From DASUPK01 sp963848955 (GTDB lineage: Bacteria > Actinomycetota > Thermoleophilia > Solirubrobacterales > 70-9): DNA of 64,000 bases. Location: positions 124,001 through 188,000 of the forward strand of contig CAWKFQ010000023.1 in NCBI GenBank assembly GCA_963848955.1, given 5' to 3'. The notes under the pieces are model-generated. The model searched no databases and was not told the DNA's origin. It worked only from the letters and a program-made list of their open reading frames with translations. Made by a program: the position numbers and the translations under genes. Each line of letters opens with the position of its first letter. Position 1 is the stretch's first letter. Below are positions 18,763-28,007 of the stretch, one piece after another.

Positions 18763-19122
18763 TTACTCGCCGGCTCGCTCCTCGACTTCCTCGGGCTGCG
18801 AGGGGTGCCCATCCCCGGGCCAGGGTGAGAGCACGAGCAGGATCCGGGAGTCCTCCACCGCCAGCACCTCGTGGCGTTCCGACGGATCGAAGATCGCCAG
18901 CAGGCCCGGGCCGCCGGCTGCCCACTTGCCGTCCGGCGTGTTCAGCTCGACGTTGCCGTCGATCACCAGCAGCCAGGCGCGCTCGTGCACCTGATGCTCC
19001 TGGAGCCGATCGCCCTTCGGTAGGTTGATCAGAATCGCCCGGCCCTCCGACTCGGAGTCGAGCACCTCCGGCTGACGCGGCAGCACCTCGAACTCGTTCA
19101 GGTTCCAGCTGTCCATGTTCAC
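18763..19122 (-). CDS. Small cupin-domain protein
   Basis: A 119-residue single-domain beta-barrel of unknown role. LPKGDRLQEHQVHERAWLLVIDGNVEL has the cupin motif 1 pattern (H-x-H-E spacing relaxed), and GGPGLLAIFDPSERHEVLAVEDSRILLVLSPWPG resembles motif 2 with its His. Such small cupins often bind a metal and act as sensors or isomerases; none can be assigned. Start is GTG 19122 or the ATG two codons later. It converges on aroA and diverges from cmk. Confidence 0.75.
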   Translation of the reverse strand: MNMDSWNLNEFEVLPRQPEVLDSESEGRAILINLPKGDRLQEHQVHERAWLLVIDGNVELNTPDGKWAAGGPGLLAIFDPSERHEVLAVEDSRILLVLSPWPGDGHPSQPEEVEERAGE

Positions 19123-19158
19123 GCGGCACTCTATATCCGCCGCAAGGGGGTGAAACCG

Positions 19159-19164
19159 TTTAAT
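19159..19164 (+). promoter_or_regulatory. Possible -10 for cmk
   Basis: TTTAAT ends 6 bases before ATG 19171. This favours ATG 19171 over the in-frame GTG at 19150 as the cmk start. Confidence 0.4.
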
Positions 19165-19170
19165 GGGGCC

Positions 19171-19809
19171 ATGGTGATCGCGATCGACGGCCCAGCCGGT
19201 GCCGGCAAGTCAACGGTGGCGAAGGGCGTCGCGCGCGCGCTCGGCTTCACCTATCTCGATTCGGGGGCGATGTACCGGGCCGTCGCGCTGGCGGCGCTGG
19301 AGCGCGGAATCGACCCCGACGACGGCGAGCGACTCGGCGAGCTGGCCTGGGACCTCGACATCAATTTCGACGGCGACACAATTCATCTCGACGGCAAGCC
19401 GGTCGAGGGAAGGATCCGTTCGCCGGAGGTCACCGTGGCGGCCTCCCGCGTCTCGGTCCATCCCCAGGTGAGGCAGGCGATGGTGAAACGCCAGCGAGAG
19501 CTGATCGCCTCGGGCGATTACGTCGCAGAGGGACGGGACATCGGAACCGTGGTCAGCCCCGAGTCGCCGCTCAAGGTCTTTCTGACGGCGGATGAGCAGG
19601 AGCGGGCTCGCCGCCGCGCCGTCGACAGCGGGAAGCCTGTCGACGAGGTGAGACAGGCAATCGGGGATCGCGACAGGCGGGATCAGGAACGGGCCGACAG
19701 CCCGCTGCGCCGGGCGCCGGGCGCGGTCAACATCGACACGACCGATCTCAACCCGGATGAGGTCGTCGAGGAGATCGCGAAGCTGGCGCGCGAGCGGGGT
19801 GTTGCCTGA
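19171..19809 (+). CDS. cmk: Cytidylate kinase
   Basis: Phosphorylates CMP and dCMP. The N-terminus is VIAIDGPAGAGKSTVAKGVARALGFTYLDSGAMYRAVAL: P-loop GPAGAGKST followed by the LDSGAMYR substrate motif. GRDIGTVVSPESPLKVFLTAD and DRDRRDQERADSPLRRAPGAVNIDTTDL complete the family pattern. From ATG 19171 it has 212 residues; an in-frame GTG at 19150 would add seven residues, but a TTTAAT box six bases before 19171 argues for the shorter form. The stop (TGATG) overlaps the der start, the common cmk-der pair. Confidence 0.93.
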   Translation: MVIAIDGPAGAGKSTVAKGVARALGFTYLDSGAMYRAVALAALERGIDPDDGERLGELAWDLDINFDGDTIHLDGKPVEGRIRSPEVTVAASRVSVHPQVRQAMVKRQRELIASGDYVAEGRDIGTVVSPESPLKVFLTADEQERARRRAVDSGKPVDEVRQAIGDRDRRDQERADSPLRRAPGAVNIDTTDLNPDEVVEEIAKLARERGVA

Positions 19810-21197
19810 TGGAAGGTGGTGGAGGCAGTCCCCCGCTGGCACGGACGCTGCGGCGTCGCCCGGCCGTGGCGGTGGTGGGCTTCCCGAACGTCGGGAAGAG
19901 CACGCTCGTCAACCGGCTGGCGGGCGGCCGCGAGGCGGTCACGGATGCGGAGCCCGGTGTGACGCGGGACCGGCGGGCGCTCGAGTGTGAGTGGAACGGG
20001 CTCAAGTTCGACCTGATCGACACCGGCGGCGTCGATCTGGCGGATTCCGATGAGCTCGCGAGGGCGGTCCAGGCGCAGGCCCGAGCGGCGATCGAGGACG
20101 CCGAGGTGATCCTGCTCGTCGTCGACGCGCGCAGTGGCCTCGGTCCCGGCGATGCGGATCTCGCCGATCTGCTGCGCCGCTCGAGTCGCCCGGTGATCGT
20201 GGCGGCCAACAAGATCGATCGGCCGGAGGACGAGGCGCTAGCGGCCGAGCTGAACGCGCTCGGCCTCGGCGAGCCCATGCCGGTCTCGGCGAGCCACGGC
20301 CTCGGCACCGGGGACCTGCTCGATCGGCTGGTGGAGGAGCTGCGACGGCATCTTCCCGAGGAGACCGGCACTGAGGAAGAGGAATCGCCGCGGATCGCGA
20401 TCCTCGGGCGGCCGAACGTGGGCAAGTCCTCACTCTTCAATGCGATGCTCGGCTCCGATCGGGTGATCGTCAGCGAGCGGGCCGGGACGACCCGCGATCC
20501 GGTCGACACCGAGGCCGAGGTGGATGGCGAGGGGATCGTCCTGGTCGATACCGCTGGGCTGCGACGCCTGGGGAAGGTCGCCGGGAGTGTCGGCTACTAC
20601 GCGCAGCTGCGTTCCGAGCGCGCGGCCGAGCGTGCGGATGCCGCCATCGTCGTCTGCGACGCGAGCGAGGGGCTCACCGCCGAGGACCTGCGAGTGGCCG
20701 AGGTCGCCATGCGCTCCGGCTGCGCCACGGTTCTCGCCATGAACAAGTGGGACATCTCACGGACTGACATCGACGACGCCCGGGCGCGCGCGACGCAGAA
20801 GCTGCGGCTGCGGCCGCCGGTGATCACCTCCTCCGCGCTCACCGGCCGCAACGTCGCCGCTCTGCTGCGCGAGGCGATCAGGCTCGCCCACCGTGCCGCC
20901 GACCGGATCCCGACGCCGGAGCTCAACAGGTTCATCTCCGGGGTGGTCGCCAATCGGCCGCCTCCGCAGCGGCACGGCAGGCGCCTGCGCATCTACTACG
21001 CCGCGCAGGTGGGGCGGCGGCCGCCGCGCTTCGCCCTGCAGGTCAACGACCGCAGGCTGATCAACCGCGACTGGGCGTTCCATCTCGAGAACCGCCTCCG
21101 CGACGCCTACGACCTACAGGGAGTACCGCTCGTCATCGACTACGTGCCCCGCAAGGGCAGGAGGAACCGGAGCGCGCAACGGGCGGGGCGGCTATAA
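19809..21197 (+). CDS. der: Ribosome assembly GTPase Der (EngA)
   Basis: Essential double GTPase for 50S assembly. The first G domain has GFPNVGKSTLVNRL (G1), EPGVTRDRR (G2), DTGGVD (G3) and NKID (G4). The second has GRPNVGKSSLFNAML, ERAGTTRDPVDT, DTAGLRR and NKWD. The C-terminal KH-like domain follows (LNRFISGVVANRPPP, IYYAAQVGRRPPRFALQVND). The product is 462 residues and ends in a basic tail. ATG 19809 overlaps the cmk stop. All key motifs are intact, with no frameshift. Confidence 0.96.
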   Translation: MEGGGGSPPLARTLRRRPAVAVVGFPNVGKSTLVNRLAGGREAVTDAEPGVTRDRRALECEWNGLKFDLIDTGGVDLADSDELARAVQAQARAAIEDAEVILLVVDARSGLGPGDADLADLLRRSSRPVIVAANKIDRPEDEALAAELNALGLGEPMPVSASHGLGTGDLLDRLVEELRRHLPEETGTEEEESPRIAILGRPNVGKSSLFNAMLGSDRVIVSERAGTTRDPVDTEAEVDGEGIVLVDTAGLRRLGKVAGSVGYYAQLRSERAAERADAAIVVCDASEGLTAEDLRVAEVAMRSGCATVLAMNKWDISRTDIDDARARATQKLRLRPPVITSSALTGRNVAALLREAIRLAHRAADRIPTPELNRFISGVVANRPPPQRHGRRLRIYYAAQVGRRPPRFALQVNDRRLINRDWAFHLENRLRDAYDLQGVPLVIDYVPRKGRRNRSAQRAGRL

Positions 21198-21198
21198 G
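21193..21198 (+). promoter_or_regulatory. Leaderless-type -10 for the DUF3352 gene
   Basis: TATAAG, overlapping the last codons of der, ends 9 bases before GTG 21208, with no SD in between. Confidence 0.45.
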
Positions 21199-21207
21199 GG
21201 GCGGTTC

Positions 21208-23220
21208 GTGAGCGCGCCCGAAGCCGGTGGCCCTGGAGGAGAGGATGCCTCGAGCGAAGCCGGCGCCAAGAGCAACGACGGCGAGGAATCTCGCCTCGCC
21301 CGGCTTCGCCGAAGCCTGAGCCCACGGCGAAGCGAGCCCTCTGCGCCGGAGACCCCTGCAGCGGGGCAGGCTTCAGACGGGTCGGCGGAACCGCCACTGC
21401 CAGAGGGCCCGGCGCCCACCCCGACCAAGCCCCTCTTCTCCCTCGACCCACCGGAGGAGGAGGAGTCCAGCCGCACCAGCGAGCTGGCTTTCAGGGCGAA
21501 AACGTGCTTGCGGGCGATCGGCTACTGGCTGCGCGATCAGGGACAGATCGCGTGGCCCTGGCTGAAACGGGCCTCGGCGGAGTCCGCCGCCTGGTGGTCG
21601 AGACGCTCGCGGGGCACCAAGATCCGCGTCGGCGCGGTCGCCGGCATCCTCGTCCTCTACCTGATCATCAAGCTCGTGTCGGTGCCCGGGGTGCCCTGCG
21701 AGATCTCGGCCGCGAAGGAATGCGCGCCGTCGAACGGCACGATCGCCTACGTCCCACGCGACGCCGCTCTCTACGCCCACCTGACCGTCAACAGCGACAG
21801 CCACCAGGGGGAGCTGGCTCGCGGCCTTCGCGACGACCTGCCGAACTTCACGGCCCTGCTGCAGAGCGACACCAGCGCCCTGGCGGGCCCGGCGGGCAGG
21901 CCCCTGAACCTGGCCAGCGAGGTGCTGCCTTGGGTGAAGGACGACCTGGCGCTGCTCGCCATCCCGGGGCCGAAGGGGACGACGCCCGAGGCGTACATCG
22001 CGGGTGTCGGCGACAGCGACAGGGCAAACCGGTTCGCGGCGAGCCTCTCGCCGGGAGGGCCTGCCGAGCAGGCAGAGGTCGGCGACGCCTCGCTGAGCGC
22101 CTACTCGAATGGCGTCGCGACGGCCCGCTCCGGGGACCAGCTTGTGTTCGGGAACGTGGCTGCGGTGCGCGCCGCGCTCGCCGCTAAGGGGGGGCAGCTG
22201 CCGCGGCTGGAGGGGTCAGACCAGGACAAGGCGCGCGAGCAGCTGCCGGACGTCCGGCTGGCCGAGGTGTACCTATCCCGCGAGGGAGTCCAGCGCTTCC
22301 TCTCGGCTCCCGCGACCGGTGCCACCCAACTCAATACGTTCGTGGACTACGGGGCGACCACCGGAATGGCCGCCGGGGCCAGGGCACGCGATGACGGGGT
22401 GCAGGTGAACCTCGTCAGCGAGCTCGACCCGAAGCTCGAGCAGATCAGCCCCACCGTGTTCGCGAGCCTGCCCGAATTCGAGCCGGGGCTCGCAAACGAG
22501 GCGGGTCCGCGCGCCCTCGGCTACATCGGGGTCGGCGATCTCGGGCCCGCGATCAACAACGCGCTCGCCACGGCCGGCGTCGGCGCCCAGGGGCTGGCGG
22601 GATCGCTCAGAGGCCTGGCCCAGCGCCTCCAGCAGGAGGCCGGGGTCGATCCGCTGAAGGAACTGCTGCCGGCGCTCGGCGGCCAGGCCGCCCTGATCGC
22701 CGAGCCGACGAATGCCGCGCCCTACGCGAGCCTGATCGTCGACGGCGTCGACGAGAAGAAGGCGGGCGACGCCCTCGCCTCGCTGCAGCCGCCCCTGCTC
22801 CGCTCCCTCGGCACCCGGGGCGGGCAGGTGCCCAGCTTCCAGACCAGGGAGGTTGACGGCGTGGCGGTGCATTCCCTCCTGCTCTCGCCCACGATCAACC
22901 TCTCCTACGCGATCTTCGACGGCAAGCTGGTCGTCTCGACTCAGCCGGAGGGGATCTCCCAGGTGCGCTCGAGCGGTGACGATCTGGCCGGCACGAGCGG
23001 ATTCGAGGACGCGACCGATCGGCTCCCGGACCGGGTTTCGGCGCTAGTCTTCCTCAACCTCGATGAGGTTCTGGGACTGGCGCAACGGGCCGGCCTGGCG
23101 GACAATCCACTGTATGCCTCGCTCAGCGAAGACATCTCGCGCGTCGGCTCTCTCGGCCTAGCCGTGAACGGCAGCGACGACGAGCTTCAGTCCGAGCTCT
23201 TCCTGGCCATCCACGACTGA
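21208..23220 (+). CDS. DUF3352 family membrane-anchored protein
   Basis: A 670-residue protein of unknown function. It has a long acidic, Pro/Ser-rich cytoplasmic N-terminus (to ~residue 120), a WPWLKRASAESAAWWSRR segment, then one membrane span (AVAGILVLYLIIKLVSV, ~residues 148-164). A ~500-residue outside domain follows, starting VPCEISAAKECAPSNGTIAYVPRDAALYAHL. The repeated patterns of an Ala/Leu-rich beta domain and the SIVDG-type strand near residue 510 fit the DUF3352 family, found mostly in actinobacteria and cyanobacteria. It lies between der and metK (7 bases upstream of metK). Function not inferred. Confidence 0.75.
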   Translation: MSAPEAGGPGGEDASSEAGAKSNDGEESRLARLRRSLSPRRSEPSAPETPAAGQASDGSAEPPLPEGPAPTPTKPLFSLDPPEEEESSRTSELAFRAKTCLRAIGYWLRDQGQIAWPWLKRASAESAAWWSRRSRGTKIRVGAVAGILVLYLIIKLVSVPGVPCEISAAKECAPSNGTIAYVPRDAALYAHLTVNSDSHQGELARGLRDDLPNFTALLQSDTSALAGPAGRPLNLASEVLPWVKDDLALLAIPGPKGTTPEAYIAGVGDSDRANRFAASLSPGGPAEQAEVGDASLSAYSNGVATARSGDQLVFGNVAAVRAALAAKGGQLPRLEGSDQDKAREQLPDVRLAEVYLSREGVQRFLSAPATGATQLNTFVDYGATTGMAAGARARDDGVQVNLVSELDPKLEQISPTVFASLPEFEPGLANEAGPRALGYIGVGDLGPAINNALATAGVGAQGLAGSLRGLAQRLQQEAGVDPLKELLPALGGQAALIAEPTNAAPYASLIVDGVDEKKAGDALASLQPPLLRSLGTRGGQVPSFQTREVDGVAVHSLLLSPTINLSYAIFDGKLVVSTQPEGISQVRSSGDDLAGTSGFEDATDRLPDRVSALVFLNLDEVLGLAQRAGLADNPLYASLSEDISRVGSLGLAVNGSDDELQSELFLAIHD

Positions 23221-23227
23221 GGAACCA

Positions 23228-24476
23228 ATGCAGAAGCTTTCAGAGAACGAGTACCTGTTCACATCCGAATCGGTGACCGAGGGCCACCCCGACAAGGTCT
23301 GCGACCAGATCTCGGACGGCGTCCTCGATGCGGTGATGGCTAGCGACCCGATGGGGCGGGTCGCCTGCGAGTGCCTGGTCAACACGGGCCTGGTCGTCGT
23401 CTCCGGAGAGATCACCACCGAGACGTATGTCGACATCCCGGCGATCGCCCGCGAGACGATTCGCCGGATCGGCTACGACGACCCGCGCTACGGCTTTGAC
23501 CACAAGGCTTGTGCCGTGCTGACCGCGATCGACGAGCAGTCCGCCGACATCGCCCAGGGTGTCGACGTCGGGCTCGAGCAGCGCGAGGGCGAGTCCTCGG
23601 ACGAGCTCGATTCCGCCGGCGCAGGCGACCAGGGGATGATGTTCGGCTACGCGTCGCGGGAGACGAAGGCACTGATGCCGATGCCGATCCAGCTCGCCCA
23701 CCAGCTCGCACGGCAGCTGGCCGAGGTCCGCAAGGCGGCAGTGATCCCCTACCTCGGCCCCGACGGCAAGACACAGGTGACAATCCGTTATGAGAACGAT
23801 CGGCCGGTCGAGATCGCCAAGGTGCTGATCTCCACCCAGCATCGCGAGGAGGCCGGGCGAGCAGATGATCCGCAACGACCTCTGGGAGCACGTGCTCGAG
23901 CCGGTGCTCCACACCGAGTACAAGGAGCTCTACACCGAGAAGGAGCTCCTCGAGAACTTCATGGTCAACCCGACGGGCAAGTTCGTGATCGGCGGGCCGG
24001 TCGGAGACGCCGGCCTGACGGGCCGCAAGATCATCGTCGACACCTACGGCGGCGTCCGCCCGCCACGGTGGTGGCGCCTTCTCCGGCAAGGACCCTTCGA
24101 AGGTGGACCGTTCAGCCGCCTACGCGGCCCGGTACGTGGCCAAGAACGTCGTTGCCGCCGGACTGGCTGACCGCTGCGAGCTGCAGGTCGCCTACGCGAT
24201 CGGCGTCGCCCACCCGGTCTCGATCATGGTCGCAGACCTTCGGCACGGGCAAGCTGGCCGACTCGGAGATCGCCAGGATCGTGGAGGAGACCTTCGACCT
24301 GCGCCCGGCGGCCTTCCGCCGAGTACCTGGACCTGCACCGGCCGATCTTCCAGAAGACGGCGGCCTACGGCCACTTCGGCCGCGAGGACGCGGACTTCAC
24401 CTGGGAGCGGACGGACCGCGCCGACCAGCTCCGCGAGGCGGCGGGGCTGGCGACGAAGGCCGAGGCGCCGGCCTAG
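23228..24476 (+). CDS. metK: S-adenosylmethionine synthase, four frameshifts
   Basis: Makes SAM from ATP and methionine. The start MQKLSENEYLFTSESVTEGHPDKVCDQISDG is textbook MetK, and GAGDQGMMFGYA is the ATP motif. The frame then breaks at ~23857, ~24055, ~24234 and ~24317. The pieces read on in the other frames: QMIRNDLWEHVLEPVL and GGPVGDAGLTGRKIIVDTYGG; HGGGAFSGKDPSKVDRSAAYAARY; TFGTGKLADSEIARIVEETFDLRPAA; EYLDLHRPIFQKTAAYGHFGRE, ending TAG 24474-24476. Taking out one C at each break gives one ~413-residue protein of normal length. metK is essential, so the breaks are more likely base-call errors than decay. Confidence 0.9.
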
Positions 24477-24478
24477 AC

Positions 24479-24522
24479 GCGAGGGTGTTCCGAGGCGTTG
24501 CCGAGGAACAACCCGTTTAGCG
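24479..24522 (+). repeat. Palindromic repeat family 1, copy A (metK / PH-protein 3' ends)
   Basis: 5' arm GGGTGTTCC, loop GAGGCGTTGCCGA, 3' arm GGAACAACCC, ending CCCGTTTAGCG. Compared with copy B, the pair C-G is replaced by T-A in the stem (GTTCC/GGAAC), a compensatory change. It starts 2 bases after the metK stop and contains the stop codon of the convergent PH-domain gene, so it may act as a shared 3'-end hairpin. Confidence 0.8.
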
Positions 24523-25005
24523 TTGCTGCTCGGCCTCGCCCTGCAGGCCGGCGAGGACCGGCGTGGCATGCTCGACCTGCTGGACGACCTGCTCCGGCTG
24601 CGCGACGCCCGCGAAGACGAAGTTCGACTCGTCGGTCCCGGCCGTCGTGAACTCGACGTCGCCGATCTGCATGGCCCGCTCGTAGACGCCCTGGCTGTAG
24701 TTCACGTTCTGGACCCGCTGCAGGCGGGTCTCCTGAACCTTGCGGGCGATGATCCCCACCTTGATGTTGAGGCGGCGGTCGGTGATCGTGTAGACGGTCG
24801 CCACCCGCTTGACGAATCCGGCCAGGACGACGATGGCCGCGATCACGGCGAAGGCGACGATCCCCAGGCCGACGCCCTCGTTGATCAGCCCGGCAAGAAT
24901 CGCGGCGGCAGCCGCGACGAGGAGCCCCTTGATGTAGAAGCCAAGAATCGCCCGCCAGGACGGGTGCCCCTGGTAGATCACCCGCTCCCCGGGCTGCAGG
25001 TCCAC
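24517..25005 (-). CDS. Membrane protein with PH-like (bPH2/DUF304) domain
   Basis: A 162-residue membrane protein. It opens MDLQPGERVIYQGHPSWRAIL, the usual N-terminus of bacterial PH-domain (YdbT/YdbS-like) proteins. Two membrane helices follow (GLLVAAAAAILAGLINEGVG and GIVAFAVIAAIVVLAGFVK, ~residues 29-70). The PH-like domain carries YTITDRRLNIKVGIIARKVQETRLQRVQNVNYSQ and IGDVEFTTAG. A short tail beyond residue 135 ends at a TAA that lies in repeat copy A. It diverges from priA and converges on metK. Role unknown; such proteins are thought to bind membranes. Confidence 0.82.
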   Translation of the reverse strand: MDLQPGERVIYQGHPSWRAILGFYIKGLLVAAAAAILAGLINEGVGLGIVAFAVIAAIVVLAGFVKRVATVYTITDRRLNIKVGIIARKVQETRLQRVQNVNYSQGVYERAMQIGDVEFTTAGTDESNFVFAGVAQPEQVVQQVEHATPVLAGLQGEAEQQR

Positions 25006-25039
25006 GGGCGCAGCCTAGCCGCGCCGCCGGTCGTCCGCC

Positions 25040-25045
25040 TAGCCT
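25040..25045 (+). promoter_or_regulatory. Leaderless-type -10 for priA
   Basis: TAGCCT ends 9 bases before ATG 25055; no SD is visible. Confidence 0.45.
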
Positions 25046-25054
25046 GACCTTGAG

Positions 25055-27246
25055 ATGCCGATCGCCAAGGTTGAGCCGCTGCTGACGACCCGGAACGTGT
25101 CCGGGCCCTTCGACTACCGCCTGCCCGAGACGATGAGCGAGGTCGAGGTCGGTTCGGTGCTGGTCGTGCCGTTCGGGCGGCGGCGGGTGGTCGGCGTCGT
25201 CGTCGGGCTCGCGGATCGGAGCGACCTGCCACAGGACCGCCTCGCTGAGCCTCTCGAGGCGCTGGAGGCGGGTGTGCCGCCCGAGCTGGTCGCGCTCGGC
25301 CGCTGGGTCGGAGAGGACTACTGCTCGACCCCGGCTCGCGGCCTCGGACTGGTGCTCCCGCCCGGCGTGGGGACGGGAGCCGAGGCTCGACGCGTCCGGC
25401 CGCTGGTCGAACTCGAGGTGGAGGCGACGGAGAGGGGGCTCGACGTCGATCTCCGGTGGCGAGCGGCTCGGGCTGCGACAGCGGGCGGTGCTGCGCGCCC
25501 TCGCGGCGGGGCCCAAGCTGGCGCGCCGGCTGGCTGCGAGCGCGGGGTCGGACCGGCGCGACTATGCGGCGGCTCGAGGCACGGGGGCTGGTCGTCACGC
25601 GGGAGGTCGAGCGCCGCCGTCGTCACCGGTCACCGGGAATCGGGGCCGTTCGGGAGGGCATCGAGCTCACCGGCGACCAGAAGACCGCACTCGAGACCGT
25701 CGTCGCGTCCCTCTCGGCTCCGAGCGATGGTCCGTCCACGCCGTCCTTCCTCCTCCACGGCGTGACCGGCTCGGGGAAAACCGAGGTGTACCTGGAGGCC
25801 GCCAGGAAGGCGCTCGCCCGCGGCCGCGGCGCGATCGTGCTCGTCCCCGAGATCGCCCTCACCCCGCAGACGATGGATCGCTTCCGCCGCCGCTTCGGCG
25901 ACTCGGTTGCGCTGCTCCACTCGCGCATGCCCGCAGGGGCGCGGTACGACGAGTGGCGGCGCCTGCGCTCCGGGGAGGCCCGAATCTGCGTCGGACCGCG
26001 CTCAGCCGTCTTCGCGCCGGTACGCGATCTCGGCCTGATCGTGATCGATGAGGAGCACGATTCCTCCTACAAGCAGGAGAGCGACCCGCGCTATGACGCC
26101 AGAGAGGTGGCGAGGCGGCGGGCCGCCGACGCGGGCGCGTTGCTGATCTGCGGGACGGCGACTCCGCGGCCCGAGAGCTGGCACGAGCTCGATCGGCTCG
26201 AGCTTCCGCAACGCGTCGATGGCCGGCCCCTGCCGCCGGTGGAGGTCGTCGATATGCGCGGAGGCATGCCGGGGCCGCTTCACCCGAGGACTCGCGAGGC
26301 GTTCAACGAGGTCGCGCAGCAGGGGGGCAAGGCGATCCTGCTGGTCAACCGTCGGGGATGGTCGACTCATCTCACCTGCCGCTCCTGCGGGCACGCCTGG
26401 GAGTGCCCGCACTGCGACGTCTCGCTCGTCCTCCATCGCGACGGCGGCCTCCGCTGTCATCACTGCGGCCACGCCGAGCCCAAGCCTGAGTCGTGCCCCG
26501 AGTGCTCGTCGGTGACGATCGCGCGGGTCGGTTCCGGGACTCAGCGGGTCGAGGCCGAGCTGATGGAGATGCTGGCACCCCTCGAGATCTTCCGGCTGGA
26601 CTCAGACAGCGCGGCCAGCCGCGGCCACGCCGAAGTTCTCGGTCGCTTCGAACGGGCCGAGTCCGGGGTGCTGGTCGGCACCCAGATGGTCGCCAAGGGC
26701 CATGACTTCCCTGACGTGACCCTGAGCGTGATCCTCGACGCCGACGGCGCGCTGCGGCTGCCCGACTTCCGCTCCGAGGAGCGCACCTTTGCGCTGATCA
26801 CCCAGCTCGCCGGCCGGAGCGGGCGAGGCGAGGCGGGTGGACGGGTCCTGGTCCAGGCGCTCGCCACGGGTGCGCCGAGCATCCGCCACGCCGCGCAGCA
26901 CGACTCGGCCGGCTTCCTCGCGCAGGAGCTCGAGCGCCGGCGGGCGTTGCGGTATCCGCCGTTCTCTCATCTGGTCGAGATCGCGCTCGGAGGGACGGAC
27001 GAGGCACGAGTCGAGCGTTCCGCCGAGATCGTGCACGACCTGGTCGCCGAGCGGATCTCGGCCGACGATGAGCTGCTCGGCCCGGCCCCGCTCTTCCGCC
27101 TCCGCGGGCGGCATCGCCGCCGCCTCCTGATCAAGTCCGAGCGCCGCCACGAGACCGTGACGGCCGTGCGGGAGGCGGTTGCGACCGCGGTGCGCGAGCG
27201 CGCCCTCCGCGAGCTCGCGATATCGGTGGACGTCGACCCACAGTAG
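25055..27246 (+). CDS. priA: Primosomal protein N' (PriA helicase), two frameshifts
   Basis: Replication restart helicase. The N-terminal 3'-binding domain reads VEPLLTTRNVSGPFDYRLPE and VVPFGRRRVVGVVVGLA; the frame shifts at ~25457 and again at ~25555, each mended by dropping one C. From IELTGDQKTALETVV onward the frame is intact. It carries LLHGVTGSGKTEVYL (Walker A), IVIDEEHDSSYKQ (DEEH box), FGDSVALLHSRMP, then zinc-finger cysteines in CRSCGHAWECPHCDVSL and CHHCGHAEPKPESCPEC. Helicase motifs VGTQMVAKGHDFPDVTLSVILDAD and QLAGRSGRGEAGG follow. About 730 residues when repaired, as in relatives. def and fmt follow, a common priA-def-fmt order. Confidence 0.92.
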
Positions 27247-27282
27247 GCGCGCCATTGCCGAAGATCGTCCCTCGGACGCCAC

Positions 27283-27288
27283 TAGACT
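27283..27288 (+). promoter_or_regulatory. Leaderless-type -10 for def
   Basis: TAGACT ends 7 bases before GTG 27296, deciding this start over the longer upstream open frame. Confidence 0.5.
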
Positions 27289-27295
27289 CGAAACC

Positions 27296-27982
27296 GTGAG
27301 CGACGAAGCGACATCGACGCCCTTGGAGGAGCTCGACGACGAGCTCGCCACCGAGGCTGAGGCCCCCGACGACCTCGACCAGGAGGCGCTCGAGCGGCGC
27401 AGCGCCGCGCTCTCCCAGGTCCTCAAGTTCGGCGACCCGGTGCTCAAGTCGACGGCCTCGCCGGTGAGCGAGTTCGACGACCAGCTGGCGGAGGACGCTG
27501 AGCGGATGATCGGCCTGATGCGCGACGCGATCGGCGTCGGCCTGGCGGCAACCCAGCTCGGAGTCCTGCGGCGGATGCTGGTCTTCCAGGTCGGCACGGC
27601 GGCTGAGCCGACCGTTCTGGTCAATCCGGAGATCGAGTGGCGCTCCGAGGACTCCGCCACCGCGGAGGAGGGCTGTCTCAGTATTCCGGGCGTGGTGGTG
27701 GACGTCGAGCGACCGCTCTTCGTCCGGGCCCGCGCCGTCGACGTCCGTGGCGAGCCGCTGACCGTTGAGGCCTCGGGCCTCGAGGCTCGGGTGATCCAGC
27801 ACGAGGTGGACCATCTCGACGGCGTCCTGATGCTCGACCGAACCGAGAAGGACCAGCGCAAGGGCGCGCTGCGAGCCCTCCGCGAGGGCGGCACCTACGC
27901 GCCCGAGACTCGAGGGGACTCCGATGATGCGAGCGCGGGCGACAGCGCTACCCGTGAGGGGTCGGAGGAGTCACCCGTTTGA
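27296..27982 (+). CDS. def: Peptide deformylase with repeat-derived C-terminal tail
   Basis: Removes the formyl group from nascent proteins. All three motifs are present: GVGLAATQLGV (motif 1), EEGCLSIPGV (motif 2, metal Cys) and VIQHEVDHLDGVLMLDR (motif 3, HEVDH). The protein starts at GTG 27296 after a TAGACT box, with an acidic N-terminal extension of ~40 residues. The last 19 residues (210-228, DDASAGDSATREGSEESPV) are encoded by repeat copy H and are not part of the conserved domain. The stop TGA overlaps an ATG (TGATG), as also at rsmD/coaD. Metal-binding residues are intact, so activity is expected. Confidence 0.93.
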   Translation: MSDEATSTPLEELDDELATEAEAPDDLDQEALERRSAALSQVLKFGDPVLKSTASPVSEFDDQLAEDAERMIGLMRDAIGVGLAATQLGVLRRMLVFQVGTAAEPTVLVNPEIEWRSEDSATAEEGCLSIPGVVVDVERPLFVRARAVDVRGEPLTVEASGLEARVIQHEVDHLDGVLMLDRTEKDQRKGALRALREGGTYAPETRGDSDDASAGDSATREGSEESPV

Positions 27983-27984
27983 TG
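27923..27984 (+). repeat. Palindromic repeat family 1, copy H (end of def), degenerate double copy
   Basis: Bases 27923-27954 match copy G at 29 of 32 positions by eye (GATGATGCGAGCGC...GCGCTACCCG). Bases 27963-27984 then repeat the 3' end seen in copy B: GGAGGAGTCACCCGTTTGATG. The unit encodes the C-terminus and TGA of def and ends in TGATG. Confidence 0.65.
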
Positions 27985-28007
27985 GCGCAGCCGTCCGGCA
28001 ACAGGGC

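Noticed and set aside
19144..19166. GTGAAACCGTTTAATG before cmk as a repeat remnant
   Set aside because: It shares only CCGTTTAATG with the repeat end and lacks the arm and the CCC triplet; better read as a -10 box.
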